A stretch of DNA of 64,000 nucleotides from Xenoacremonium recifei (GCA_012184525.1 WOFQ01000040.1:186001-250000), one strand, 5' to 3'; positions 1 through 12,487 are shown, counted from the first letter of the stretch. Notes: generated by a model from the sequence alone, not told the origin. Numbers and translations are program-made.

Positions 1-651
1 GCCGAGTCTGCGATCTGGGTTTTCTAGGACATTCTTGAGGACGTAGATGAAGTTATTGACTTCTTGGTCAACATCACTAGAAGCGGCCTTAGTGGAAGCA
101 CAGCCTGTGACTTCTAAGGCTTGATCGGTCAGAGAGACCTCAAGATATAGCGACTGCAGATGATCGTTAGCCAGCAGTCATGATACCATCCGTCTGTTCA
201 ATAAGCTACTTACATCTGCATCGCTAATTGGGCTCTCCGGCTTCAAAGGATCTGGCCTGTTGCCGAAGAAGAATTTTGAGCCCAGAGATTGCGTCTGAGC
301 CTCTGATGAAGCTTCGCGCTTCTTAAGCTCCTCCAAAACTTGCGATGTAGTATTCTCCATCTGAAGAGAGGCAGTGTCTATTTGGAAGGATTGGCGCTGG
401 ACACTGCCGTCTGGAAGAATGCATCCCCAATTACTCTCTCCCGTGAAGAGTTCCCGATTCGCAGAACATGCCAGCGTCCAGGCCAGCAACAGCTCATCTC
501 TCAACGCGGCAGGATCGCGAAGTCCATTTGGGGCTGATCCCAGAGGCAAACTCTTCAGGATCTTCGGAGAGGGTGTGGTGAACATACGAGAGCTCTCGCG
601 GGCTTCCATCGCAATGCCGCCCCCTCCGCCATCGCCGTCGATTACGCGCAT
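1..651 (-). CDS. NRPS, N-terminal part (siderophore synthetase SidD/NPS6-like), cut by window edge
   Basis: This is the 5' end of a large gene running leftward off the window. Exon 1 ends at 214. An intron (213..154, donor GTAAGT, branch GCTAAC, acceptor TGCAG) joins it to a frame that stays open to base 1. Exon 1 encodes a stretch like the latching part of a condensation domain (LLLAWTLACSANRELF). Exon 2 encodes the typical C-domain tail (SLYLEVSLTDQALEV, then FIYVLKNVLENPDRRLG) that normally precedes an adenylation domain. The start is uncertain: in-frame ATGs lie at 696, 651, 609 and 585. NRPS identity rests on these family-like stretches. The SidD/NPS6 assignment is inferred from the neighbouring SidI-, SidF- and ABC-transporter-like genes, as in the Aspergillus fumigatus sidF-sidH-sidD-sitT region. 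The adenylation domain itself lies outside the window. Confidence 0.6.
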
Positions 652-696
652 GATGCCCTTGGTGAGGCGGGTATAATAGGTGAACACGAAGTACAA

Positions 697-3617
697 CGAT
701 ATAGCGGCTTAGAACGCAAAGGAAGGCAGTGTCAGTGATGCGGAGTCGAAACGAGAGAAGGCATCAAGGATACACGCAATTCTCGACGCGACTGGTAGTT
801 TAACGAGACACGGTCATGATTAAGAGAGCTCTGAGAACCACTTCCTTCTTTGCGCCAGTCATGCCCCGAGCGTGGTCAGCGTGGGATGAGCACCAGGCCG
901 ACTTAGCTCGAGACAACGGCATCATGGCACAGATGGATGCTCGATGGAGCTGCTGCCGATTCGGGTCATGGCAATGAGCAAGGATCTTGGTGCATGAACG
1001 GTTAGCAGCCACCGGCCCCCAGCGTGGCTCCATTGGTTCTCTGCTAACAGCAGATTCGCCCCCGGAGCATCGACCTGGGAGGTACAGAGGGGTGGCCGGG
1101 GCGAGGTCGCATCAGATTAACATCGAGGAAGAATGGGATCACCGGTAGCGGGCCCACGAGTCGAGCTCGCCGGTGGGGTTGGCCGAGGCGACTAACACCC
1201 AATGAGCCCTAGAAAGTACAGAGAAGAACCTCATAGCTTGGGTGCTTGGTAGAGCTGGAAGAGCTTTCCGTGCTGAGCTAAGTTCGACTGGAGTTTGGAT
1301 CGTGTTGGTCGAGGGCATACCGCAAAACACGTGGTTCCCCAGGATCTTCCTGGAGAAGAGATGAGATGACCGGTAATCCACGAACACTTCTGCAGGAGCT
1401 GAAACCACTGTGCAGTGGATGGACTTCCGTGCTCTTGAACCATGAAAGGTTCCGAGGTCTCTGTCTCTGCGACATGATTAGTCGTCGATTTCCTCTTCCG
1501 CCGAAAACCCCCACCCCTTCTTCCACGCCGTTAACGATGATATTGGCCATGCCAGTATACCTAGCCACGACGTCTTGAGCGCTAACTTCGGACAAGGTCC
1601 ACGGAGTAAAGTTTCATGACTATAGGTAACCCTGGAACATGACCAGTGGCCGTATTTTCGTCCCGGGGGCGACAAGGGTACCGCAGACCTGATGTCGGAT
1701 TGCGTGTGATGAAACGTCCACCAGAGAGAACGCGCCGCCACAGGGATCTCCTCCTCGCCGCTGATTCCCACGTTTATCCACGCCGAACCCACGTCCGGGA
1801 AACCCACAAGTCCACGCAGGCTTTCCCGAAAGGGGGTCCAGACGACGTTGCTTGTGATTTTCCGCTTGCCGAAGCGCCGAGGATCAAGCTCAGGCGACTG
1901 TTCGCTCAAGTTCATGATGCAGTATAGTGCAAAGTGTAGAATTCCGTCGGATTTACGAATATGCAGGAGAAGTCTGCAAAGAACGTAGAAACTTCCTTTT
2001 GAAACCGGGTTGAGCTGTTACAGAACCACTGTGTAAGTGTGGGCTGCCTGCAAGACTTTCGGGGCTGTTTTGCGCTCCTGGTGGTTTGCGGGGACAACAA
2101 GAACCAACAAGAGGCGAACTAGCGGTAACTTAAAGGGTACAATAGCATATCGAGACGGGTGGCCAGCCTCCGCCTTTGGTGCTGTGCCGTGCTGCTACCG
2201 TGATCGCTCGCTTGCTTCCGTAATGTGAGCGACCCGAATCAAGGACCGATATTTCCTCTGGTGTGGAAAACCCGGCCAGAAACTGGGACCGCTTGCCCCT
2301 CATGCTCCCCACGGGAAACAGGAGAGACCTTTTGATCGTGGTATCAGTCTCATCATTGCATTTGCAATTCTCATGGCCCGAGGTGCTGGAAGAGGAAAGC
2401 TTGGCCGACGCTCAACTTGAGCCTCCCACTGGAATGCCTCGCTTGCGGGATGCAGGGTTCCATCGCTGCAGCACCCGAACCTTTGATTTGTTAGCAAGAA
2501 TGTGCTTCCCTCAGTCAAAGATCCTCAAGTCCTGACCCCTACCGAGATGGAGACAAGTTGCTGTGGCCCCTCCCCGTTCCCCCAAAATACCTCCGCACCC
2601 CTGGAAGCTCCTTGATCGACTCCGGTAGTGAATGTAGCGAAGGGGGGTGTGCTCGGATCTTGCGACTTAAGCTAAAATCCTGCCATGTGCGTAATTAAGC
2701 TGACGATGATGGGCCACGGACCGCAACGATGTTACCTGCTATGGTCGGAGCTCTGTTGATCATGCTAAAAAATTCTCTGGCGGCCGAAATCGGTCCTGCA
2801 TACGTAGAACCAAGCAGGTGAGAGATTATAGCTCCAGAACCCATCGATCGCCGGGCAGCTAAGGGTACGCCTTGCAAACGAGAGCCAAGTTAAGAAGTGG
2901 GATGGCCAGGATTGCGACCCCGAGGTGCTGGACGCCGTGCGAGTAGGTACCACGCTAACATCCAAGCGGTGGGACGCTCATCTTATCTGATCATCAGATT
3001 AGATATTTTTGCCGCACTCCTGGATAATTCAGTTTTTTTATGCTCATGGATGCCGGGAATTGTAAGCGTCCGAGGATGGTGGAGAAGAAAGTAGGGTGTG
3101 GCGTTCTAGTTTGCCTAGTTTTGTACTTTGATGACGAGTGTTGAGACCAGGGGGCAACGGTGATGGTTTGGACCCTCGAAGCTGGGCCAGGGATAACCGG
3201 CCGGATCAGCATTGATGAAGACGGATCGATGGTTCAGATTGGACTGATGACGGTGCCTGCAGCAAGTACCTGGTAAGTATTTGCCGCAATGGCTTCTCCG
3301 CCGTGCAGAATTCGTTTGGGTCCTAAGCAGCATGAGAGTGAGACGTGGATATGCAAAGACAGACGCTCTAATGCCGTTGCAACGGACTGAGCGACAGTGG
3401 GTCTGAGATGCGATGGAGGGCATGGAACCGGGTCAACACGGGCTGAAACTGCATATGGACAGCTCAGGGTCCGGTCGAGGAGAGAGGACGACCAGGTAGA
3501 GGATCGCTGTAAGTGTGGGATGTTCAACACCAAGGAGATCTGAGCTTCTTTTTTGCGTCGAAGAAAGAGTCATCATCAACCTTTCAGATCCGACCCGAGA
3601 AGACTCAGTGCTCGACT
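697..3617. other. Gene-free region between NRPS and acyl-CoA ligase genes
   Basis: About 2.9 kb lie between the divergently transcribed NRPS and acyl-CoA ligase. Several short open frames occur on both strands (the longest is 1478-1915, minus), but none has a recognisable domain or a convincing splice structure. The one notable element is the GATA-type site pair at 2983-3001. Confidence 0.6.
2983..2991 (-). promoter_or_regulatory. SreA/SRE-type GATA site (exact ATCAGATAA)
   Basis: The plus strand reads TTATCTGAT, the exact reverse complement of ATCAGATAA, a form of the ATCWGATAA site associated with fungal iron-repressing GATA factors. One base later comes ATCAGATTA (2993-3001), a one-mismatch copy in the other orientation, giving an inverted pair. 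It lies about 630 bp upstream of the acyl-CoA ligase start. The match is seen directly; function is inferred. Confidence 0.6.
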
Positions 3618-5460
3618 ATGACACTGGAACCACAACACATCCAGCATGAGCCGATCAGGCCAGTGCAGAAGCTCTCTCTGCTGCATGGCCCGGTCGACCC
3701 GCCGCTTGTCGACCTCACACTGGGCGAATTGTTGGAGTTGCAGACGTACCAGCACGGCAACCAAGAATGCTTGGTGATCCCTTGGACAGGCGCACGATGG
3801 ACGTATAACGAGCTCAACCAGAAGAGCTCGGCGCTGGCGCAGTCGCTATTGGACATGGGCATCGGCGTGGGCGACCGAGTCGGCATTATGGCTGGCAACT
3901 GCGAGCAGTACGCGGCTGTTTTCTTCGCCGTGGCCAAGATCGGAGCTGTGCTGGTGATATTGAATAACACATACACGCCGACCGAGGCGCTTTACGGACT
4001 GCAATTCTCTGACTGCAAGGTTTTCTTCACGACGCGGAATATAGGTCGCTTGGACCAGTCGCAATTACTGGGCGAGCTGGACAACAAGAAGACGAGCCCG
4101 CGGGTAGTAATGCTGCGTAATGATGAAGCCAGCAAATACCCAACGTTTGACGAGCTCGTCCAAAACGGCCAGCGACAGAGCCACCAAAGGCTGTATCGGG
4201 CTATGAGCAAGGTCCTACCGCACCAGGTGGTCAATCTCCAGTTTACCAGCGGCACAACAGGGCTGCCCAAAGCAGCTATGCTCACTCACCAGTAAGTCCT
4301 CTAAAAGGCTATGACAAGCAACTCCAATTGACCATCGGTGATAGCAACTTGGTCAACAACTCCCGATTTATCGGTGACCGCATGCGACTCACGTCGGCCG
4401 ATATTCTATGCTGCCCGCCGCCCCTCTTTCACTGTTTCGGTTTGGTTCTGGGCCTGTTGGCCATCATTACCCACGGAGGCAAGATCGTGTATCCTGCCGA
4501 GGTGTTTGATATCCCTTCGACGCTTCAGGCGATCTCGGATGAGAGGTGTACAGCTATTCACGGCGTGCCCGCCATGTTCGACTCGCTATTCCAGGCGAAG
4601 TGGCCCGAGAACTTCAACTGCGAGAACCTGAGGACGGGAATCATCGCGGGTGCCCCCGTGCCACGATATTTGATGGAGCTTCTGGTCAACCGCTTTGGTA
4701 TGACCGAATTCACGAGTAGTTATGGGCTGACGGAGGCGAGCCCGACGTGCTTCAACGCCTTCACGGACGACGCGATCGACAAGCGACTGACGACTGTGGG
4801 CACGCTGATGCCGCATGCACAAGCTAAGATTGTCGACCGGGATGGTAATATCGTGCCTGTAGGCGTCCGTGGAGAGCTGTGCATGGCGGGATACCAACTG
4901 CAGGCTGGGTACTGGAACAACTCGGAGAAGACAAACGAAGTTATGGTCCGGGACGCGTCGGGAGTGCTGTGGTTGCACACCGGCGACGAGGCCGTGTTCA
5001 CCGAGGACGGTTACTGCTCTATAACGGGGCGTTTCAAGGATATCATCATCCGAGGTATGTCACATCTGTCTTGTGCCTGTCACCCATGATCCACAAAAGA
5101 CTGACACGATACTTAGGAGGAGAAAACATCTATCCCCTCGAGATTGAGGAGCGGCTTGTCGCCCATCCCGCCTTGAGCCGCGCCATCGTAGTCGGCCTCA
5201 AGAACAAGCACTACGGCGAGGTAGTGGGCGCATTCGTGGAACTGAGCGAAGGTCATCCGAAACCGTCGACCGAAGAGCTGCGTGACTGGGTGCGCAAGAG
5301 GCTGGGCAAGCACAAGTCGCCTACGCACGTGTTCTGGTTGGGCGAAGGAGACGTGCCTTCGAACGTGCCGCTGACCGGGAGCGGCAAGGTGAGAAAGTTC
5401 GAGATGGCGAAGCTAGGAGACGAGATCTTGAAGAGAGAGTCGCAAGCATCAAAGCTGTAA
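3618..5460 (+). CDS. sidI: Acyl-CoA ligase, SidI-like (mevalonyl-CoA ligase family), peroxisomal
   Basis: Three exons (3618-4291, 4345-5054, 5117-5460) encode 575 aa of the AMP-dependent acyl-CoA synthetase superfamily. Visible motifs are the ATP-binding loop TSGTTGLPK (210-218) followed by THHN, YGLTEASP (351-358), TGD (437-439) with GRFKDIIIRGGENIYPLEIEE, and PLTGSGKVRK near the end, whose lysine (~552) is the catalytic residue of the family. The protein ends in SKL, a canonical PTS1 peroxisomal signal. The start at 3618 is the first in-frame ATG. In fusarinine/coprogen-type siderophore synthesis SidI activates mevalonate to mevalonyl-CoA, partly in peroxisomes. Ligase identity is certain; the SidI role is inferred from similarity and from the adjacent SidF-like and NRPS genes. 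Other medium-chain or aryl-CoA ligases share all these motifs. Confidence 0.8.
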
Positions 5461-5785
5461 GATGTGTTTTGTGGTTTGCCGATTGATTTAATTCGCTGGC
5501 GGTGGAATTGAAAGAGGGACATATTGAAGAGCCCCCGTTAGAGAAAAGTTAGGTTAGCGTGCGTTGAGACTTGGGACGGAATGAACCTCATATGTGCCTT
5601 CCCGACGTCATGATAGAAATAAAGTCACGTTTCTTATAGTAACACGAAAATGATGAAGTAAAATCCCGAAAATCTTGGTTGCATTCTTTTCAATTCGTTG
5701 ATTAATTCTTCATGCTGGAATCAACTGTCATAAGGTATCGACTCGACTTTTAAATAGTGGCACAAGCGCAATTGCGAACAGACAT

Positions 5786-7217
5786 CTACAATTTTGGCAC
5801 CAGCCCGATCCGCATCCCACCAACGACCTTCTCGTTCTCGCCCAACGGACACAGCTGGAAAAAGCGCTCGCGTGAGCATCGCACGAAGGCGCTGCGCTTA
5901 TGCGGCAGATCGACGAACTTGTCGAGCCCGAAGCCATGAATGAGATCGTACATGACGACGGTCGAGTTGATGTCCTTGGGCTCGCCTACGACATACTGTG
6001 TGCGCGGGTCGTCGAGGTACAGGTAGTGCATCAAGCTTGACCACCAGGCCGAGACACGGTGCGGGCCGCGGAAGCGCACGTCGCCCACGAGAGAGTGGCG
6101 ACCGCGGTCGAAGTCGCCAGCATCGAAATAGCCTCCAAGGCGATCCTCCTGAGAGAAGTCACGGTAAGTATGATGAGAAGACAAGCGGAATTGGAGGCGG
6201 AGGGCTTACCTTGGCCCAGTAAACTTCAAAGTAGGCAAACGGTATGTCCTCCCACAGCGCCAGCACGGCGACCTGGTGCGGATCGTCGTGTATGTTCTTC
6301 AGATACTGACGGTGCTGGTCCAGCGTGCCCGTCTCGTTCCAGCCTTGCGACACACGCGGGTCATTCTGCCACTCATGGAATAGCCGCAGGTGCTCAGCGT
6401 CGTTGTAGTCCATCGATATCATGGAGAAGGTCTCCTTGAGATGCGGTACCCATCGGCTGTAGATGACAGCACCAGGGGCGGGCTTAGCTGGACGGACCGG
6501 GTGCCATGACTGCTGATAACGATCGGGGTCCTGAGGATCACCAGCTGAAGCTATCGTCATGGTGTTGTGAAGCGGTGTGAGAGGGAAAGATCCCAACGGC
6601 GTCGAGGCGGGCAGAGCAGACGGCGACTCCTGCGGACACCAGACAGGACGAGGGCCAAAGGGCGAACCGGCGCCCTGCCAGAAGGTACTGCGTAGAACAA
6701 CAACGAGAGCTTCGTCGGTCTTGGTGGAGGGCTGACGCTTCTCGCGCGCTGGGAGAGGATGATCAATGGCCAACAACACGGCCGTGAGTTGTGCTCCCAA
6801 GTTCGCGGCTTGAGCTCCCCGCAGCTCCAGACGGAATGATTCCATGCTGGGTCGCACAGTGAAGAGCACATATAGTAGCAACCAGGCCTGACCGAGCGTG
6901 GGTGCCTCGCTGCCATCCCAGTATGCCGTCACGCATGGCGAGCGGCGAGCGCGCGCCCAAGCGCTGTTGTTCGAGGTAGGAGGCAATTCGCTCGACTTTA
7001 GGTCGACGGGTTCGGTGAAGACAAGGCGAGCATTGTGGAGGGGATTGGGGAGAGGAGACTTCTCGGTCTTGTGGGCGAGAGTATAGACGGGCGCTTCAAC
7101 ATTGGGCACGGGAGAGGCTTTCTGGATGGTATATTCCGTATGGTACGGATGAGGGAGCCGAAGGACAGTCTCGTTGCCCGCAACGGCAGAGAGCTGGACG
7201 AGTGCCGGAGCTGCCAT
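5786..7217 (-). CDS. sidF: Siderophore acyltransferase, SidF-like (GNAT, IucB/AlcB family)
   Basis: Two exons (7217-6210 and 6148-5786; 61 nt intron with GTAAGC donor and CTCTCAG acceptor) give 456 aa, close to the length of Aspergillus SidF. The C-terminal half carries the siderophore-acyltransferase signature FHEWQNDPRV (~280-289), then FAYFEVYWAK, GRHSLVGD, FRGPHRVSAWW and LDDPRTQYVVGEPK. The family transfers an acyl group (anhydromevalonyl in SidF) from CoA to N5-hydroxyornithine. The gene converges on the ligase gene with about 325 bp between stop codons. The last three residues are PKL, a weak PTS1-like tripeptide; A. fumigatus SidF is known to be peroxisomal. The start at 7217 (MAAPALVQL) is preferred over 7259 because of typical SidF N-termini. 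Confidence 0.88.
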
Positions 7218-8233
7218 GTTGAAGGTGGTCTGGGAAGGAAGAAAGAAAGCGGCTTGCAATGCAAACTATCCACGAGCTTCAATGGCTGACAAGAGCAAGT
7301 AGGACTTCACCAGAGTTGTTGCAAGCTTCGGCAACACATCACTCCCTCCGATCGTCTTCCGCGCCGAACCGCCGGACTGGGCACACCTTCGGAATCAGGG
7401 CCCGATGACGCTGCAGTCATTGCTTGTTAGTGCAATACCGCTTGGCCATGCAGATGTAGCATCAACGCCTCGGCTGACCAGGACGCCGTCATGAACCCTC
7501 GTCAACCGACCTGCCTTCCTGCAGATTCAGAGCCAAGATGTGTAACCGAGGCGTCCTTGGCATCCCATCTTCCTCCACTCACTACAAGCCTTCTTGGTAC
7601 ACCTCCACCGACTGCAAATTTACGCCATGGTGGAGTGGCCCTTCATAGCATGGAGGACATACTTGGTGGCGTGTCTGCAGAACATCCCGTCCTACGGCAC
7701 TTCTACGTGGGCAACCCGACGATCTTGTCGCAAACCAACCACTTCGTCCGTGTCGGCTGTTGCATCGTGGCATTAGTCGGGAAACGGCTTCGACACAAAG
7801 CCCCCGAAAGGCCTAAGTACCGAACCGACACGCGTTCTACCCCATCCCACTGCCGTACCACTGCCGTTCATATTCACGGCTGGGGTGCTTTATTATGAGA
7901 CTCACACGCCCCCCTGGAGAGCAGGAAGAAGTGGTATGGAACCCCCCACTGCGCTATAAGAGTACCCCTGGAGATACCTCGAGGTACTTTGAAGGGACGG
8001 CGAGATGCATGCGCAGCATGCGTGCAGACACCACGCGGAGTGAGATGTTTTCCCATCCTTACTGCTCCTATAATGGTCAAAGGTTGGTCGTATTCTCGCA
8101 CTGGCCAGCCAAGAACAGCTGAGTGAACTTTTCAGGTACAAGGGCGCTCCCTGTCAGCAACAAGTACTTTCGGCTGGGTGAACTGGAAGAGGCAAATTAT
8201 GCAGTGTCTCCTTGTTAGTCGGGAGCAAAGCGG

Positions 8234-8242
8234 ATCTGATAA
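8234..8242 (+). promoter_or_regulatory. SreA/SRE-type GATA site (exact ATCTGATAA)
   Basis: Exact match to ATCWGATAA (W=T), about 1.0 kb upstream of the SidF-like start on the opposite strand. It is paired with a second exact site 92 bp further. Seen directly; regulation by an SreA-like factor is inferred. Confidence 0.6.
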
Positions 8243-8325
8243 CTTTATCGAAAATCCCTCTATGGGGCGTTCCACCCCGTGTGAGTCGTTTCTGCCGGAT
8301 CTCACCACCTGCCAATCCAGGAAAG

Positions 8326-8334
8326 ATCAGATAA
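8326..8334 (+). promoter_or_regulatory. SreA/SRE-type GATA site (exact ATCAGATAA)
   Basis: Exact match to ATCWGATAA (W=A), in the same orientation as the site at 8234. A CCAAT box in reverse orientation (ATTGG, about 8365) lies nearby, which could matter because the iron factor HapX acts with the CCAAT-binding complex. Function is inferred. Confidence 0.6.
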
Positions 8335-10673
8335 TCTCTCGCTCCACTCAGGAGGACTGCTGCGATTGGCTGACAAGTGCAGCACGGGCTGACTCCACTC
8401 TCAGTCCTAACGTGACTCTGCTCCGCACTAATCCCGTCAAGGAGGTGCAGCCGTCCAGGGTAGCTCCAAAGTTCGTCCCTCATGCCATCCTCAATACCCA
8501 ATGGCTACCCTGTCAATGACACCCTGACGGACCTCCTCCACGCTTGGGTACCGGCGTGACAACACCGTCGACCCATGGCTTTGCAAGCGACTCAAGGGGT
8601 CATCGTCGTCATGCACACTCCCCGCGCTTCGTGGGGGCTGGGGAGGGAGCTTACCAGGTCAGGGACCGAAGACCTGCCTGCGAAGAATCTTCTCGTGGCC
8701 GCGTGGCGCATTCTTGTGGTAAGACTATGGGTGGTTTCATGGAGCTGTTGTGTGGTTCCTCATGGCCGAGGTGACTTCGTGGCTGCATCATGCAAGAGTC
8801 GGAAAAGTCGGCTGCTTACAAGCATGAAAGCATCATCCTATGCAAGGCTGGCCTTGTAATATTTGTCATACTCTGTACGGTGTCTGGGCATTGATTGACC
8901 GTTGGAAGGCTTGCTGTATGTGAATCTAATGCGGGCAGGTCTCTCATTGTCTTGAGATGCCGAAGACTACCCTGAACCTCTGACCAAGACAAGGGGACGT
9001 CAAGACTGCAGAAAATGTACTCAGAAAATACCACAAAACAGGAAACTATTGATCGTGGAAGGTTTTCATGAGTTTAAGAAGTGTGACAACTCCACACGGT
9101 TTCACATCTTTGGTAGATCACCAACAACGCAAATATAGATCCGGAGCGACAATGGACGATCTGAACCAGATCCAAGTTTGCAGATTGGAGTTCTGATATG
9201 TCATATCTGCAAAGATCAAGTACACGACGAGCGGTGCCGTCAGATACTACAGTGCCATGGAATGGTATGATGCGCTCTGTCCTGTTTTGTATTGAGAGAT
9301 GATCCTGCGGTTCCAGTCGATGTCTTGGCAAGTTCTCTCCATTGCGGCGCCGCTTCTTATAGGGATATCTACAAGTTTTCCATCTGGACTTGAGGTTTCT
9401 AGAAGATCTTGAATTGTAGTAGTTGTTGTTTAGGACCACGAGATCCCGAATAGTCCAGATTGAATGCAGAACATATAGGTTACGCGGTGCATTGTAGTAG
9501 TCATGATTGCATCAAAGAAATAATCTGAACGTCTCTTCCGCCGGCTCGATGCGATTTAAACCTGTTTTTCTTGGAGTCTTTGTGCTATAAGGAGACTTCA
9601 TCAACGCAGAGCTCCAATTCCCGGTGATGCCTTTCAGCAGTCCGCCCATGGGCAGAGTCGTCGATGGATTATGGACTTGAGGACATCTCATGAGCACGCA
9701 CAGTTACGCAGAGTGCGATCGTTGATAAGATCTAGGGTTACTATCATTGGGCTCATGCATGGCTCACACATAGATCGTGTACCATTAGATGAGTGTTCTG
9801 TATACCCCGGCGTCGATCCGTTACTTCTCACCCCCTTTACCCCTGTCCTGTGACTGCATGACCTATCTTCAGCCCTATGTTGCACACATCGAAAGCGTTC
9901 CAAGCTGCCGGATTGTTCTAAGACGGAGTCTGCCGAACGCATGGTTCCTCGGCCGATTCCTCTCAATGATACTGGTTGGTACAATATGAGGATTCTCATG
10001 CTACCGTCCAGGAGATTAAAGTCGCGACGTGGGTGGGATGCTACATACCCTATGCTTAGGCACAGCTTCGTACCAAATGCCCCAGAATCGGCTGCTAGAC
10101 GGTTATAATGCTAAGTCGTGGAACATTTAAAAGACCATTTCTCTTCAGCTGGTGATTATCTTCCCGAGGCTTGGCCCATCAAGGTGTGTATGTACCGTCA
10201 CTGCCTATGATGACTTTTGTTTCTTGTGTGTTTGCAACCCTTTTCAATTTCCTTTTCGCGGAAATCCCCATAAGCCAATCCATAAACTTGCGTTTCATCT
10301 CCTAGGGCCTTCAGCTGAGGCGCAATCCCTGCATCTCGTCAATACGGCTTACCCCTTTCAGCTGCGTACAAATCACGACGGATTTCGCACCAACTATCCC
10401 AATTTATTTATCCGCGGTGAGGTCGCATTGTCTTCTTAGAAAGGTAATGTCATAAATGTTCTTATTGCTTGAGAGGTCACTATAGGACGCTCCTCGCAGC
10501 AAGGAACGAACGCAAAAGTGATGAATTATTGGCTCGCTTATTTGAGGCTCATCTTGTCCACATATATTTGCGAGATAGAATCGACTAGCCATTTCATTGA
10601 ATCTGTTCATGATACCCATACGAGGTGACACGTCTCTCCCACTCTACGTGTTAAAATATCTGCTCTCTTATAG

Positions 10674-12487
10674 TCAAGCCTCCTTTCGGCCTCCCAAACC
10701 CATCCAGTTCCAGCAGACTACAATTTGTCAGTGGATTACGCCCAATAAAGGAGAGAAATACTTACTGGACCAACCAAGGTCATCTCTGAAGTAGACCTGT
10801 GCAACATCCTCACCGGACTTCACACCGTCGTCGGGTCCATATGAGACGGCCTTCTTACCCACGGCAAGACCGATCATCGCGGGTACTGGGGAAAGCTCAT
10901 TAAATTCAGGAGCAGTGCCAGTGCGCTGCTCTATGATGCGCTGGTGCAAGTTCATGGCAACGTGGTGACCGTGGTGCATGGCCGCACCACATCGCTTGAT
11001 GCCGGACCACTTGGCGATATCACCTGCTGCGAAGTGGGAATCGGCATTAGGCCCAGCCACGAAGTTAAGGCTGGAATTCAAGTTAGCAGATGTAAATGAG
11101 GTGGAAGTAAACCAAGCTCTTACTTCGGTCGAATGTTCACGTAACCCTCGTCATCAAGCGTCGACTTCGGTAGGTAAGTCGTGGTAGGAATACTCTTTGA
11201 AACCGCCATGAAGACCTCGCTGGCGAACATCTTGTCACCGTTGGTAAACTCGAGTTCCAGTTTCTTGGAACCGTCGTCCGTCTCGACTTCTTTAGAACCG
11301 GCCAGTCGGCGATTCATGATCACTTCGACGCCACTCTCCTTAAGTAACTCCAAGGCGGTGTCCTTGACTTCGTCAGGGAGACCTTCTGAGGAGAGTAGCT
11401 TGTCTCGAGAGTGCACCAGGGTGACCTTGATCTGTGGCATGACCATCTTCAGCTCAGCAGCCATCTCAATTCCTACCGCACCACCACCGACGACGACGAC
11501 GCCATGAGCGGCGTTCTCACACGCTTTGATCTGAGCGTTTGCCTCGGCGTGATATTCCTTGCGTGTCAAGCTTTGAGGAGCAGAGGGGAAGACTCGTCGC
11601 AAGCCCGTGGCGGCAACGAAGAAGTCGTACTCGTAAGTAGTCTCTTGTTTGGTGAGATGGGCTGCTACGGTGGCCCGCTTCGACTCAGGGTCAACGCTCG
11701 AAACAGATCCGTGAACGAACTTGACGTTAGGGAATTGCAGACCAGGTAGGTCGCCGAATTTGACCCAGGCCTTGTCGGCATAAGCTGAATCGGCCAGGGC
11801 CAGAGGCGTTCCGATCAAGTGATCTTGAGATAGTGATCAGTTATATACTCTGACAACGAGCCATGAAGTTGGCTTACAGTAACCGTCTCGTTCGTCGACT
11901 ATGGTGATATCCACATTGAACCGCGGCAAATTGGGGTGATGGGCATATGGCGTTCCACTCTGCCGAGGAGTCAAACCATTGGATAGATCGAGAAGGTTTG
12001 CGGCTGTTGCGAGTCCTGCATAGCAGCCACCCGCAATGAGCACGCGAACCGCCTGAGATGACTCCGGAAGTGAGCCCATATTTGCAGATAAAGTGACACT
12101 ACTGGAAGCAGATGTGGTTGCTGTGGCGGTACTGAAATGCCGAAGAGGGGTAGGCTTGGTACGGAACGACGCTATTCGCAGCCTTGCAGCGTTATCCTTC
12201 CCAGGAGATTGCGTTTGTCGGTACGGGCACGGAGAGTAAGAGGCTGACGAGTAGAAACGGGCTGAAGGGGACCCCGGCGAGAAACGATGGCCGTGTGGGG
12301 GATTGAAACGGACTTTGCGCTTCAGACGATACAGAGAATTCTGAAAGAGGTTCCAAGATTCAGCGATATAGATTGGGGAAAATGCGAGCGAAGGTGACGA
12401 GGCAAAAGTTGAAGTGTTCAAAGGAGCGTGGAGAATGGAGAGAAGCGGGATGCTGGTCCCCTTGGCTAGTGATTGCGACAACGGCAT
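10674..12487 (-). CDS. AMID-like FAD/NAD(P) oxidoreductase, mitochondrial leader
   Basis: Four exons (12487-11878, 11823-11124, 11070-10766, 10717-10674) encode 552 aa. The core has an N-terminal FAD dinucleotide fold (VRVLIAGGCYAGLATA, ~147-162), DERDGYYHLIGTPLAL at the first exon junction, a second dinucleotide fold (VVVVGGGAVGIEMAAEL, GGGAVG at ~316-321), and HFAAGDIAKW for FAD. This is the AIF/AMID (AIFM2/FSP1, Ndi1-like) family of NAD(P)H-quinone-type oxidoreductases. About 136 residues precede MGSLPES (12079). They are rich in Ser, Arg and Ala, with RFYSS and RHFSTA, which suggests a mitochondrial presequence; starting at 12079 would give a cytosolic form. The gene is divergent from the ABC transporter, and the shared promoter holds two iron-type GATA sites. 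Family is confident; substrate is unknown. Confidence 0.85.

Larger units (their letters stand above)
7218..10673. other. Gene-free region with two iron-GATA sites
   Basis: This 3.4 kb stretch lies upstream of the sidF-like gene and downstream of the oxidoreductase. No open frame resembles a protein. The right part (about 9.0-10.6 kb) looks richer in A+T than the genes around it. Two exact ATCWGATAA sites lie about 1.0 and 1.1 kb upstream of the acyltransferase start. Confidence 0.6.

Noticed and set aside
1478..1915. 145-codon minus-strand ORF
   Set aside because: No domain, unusual composition, overlapping frames on both strands; no splice partner.
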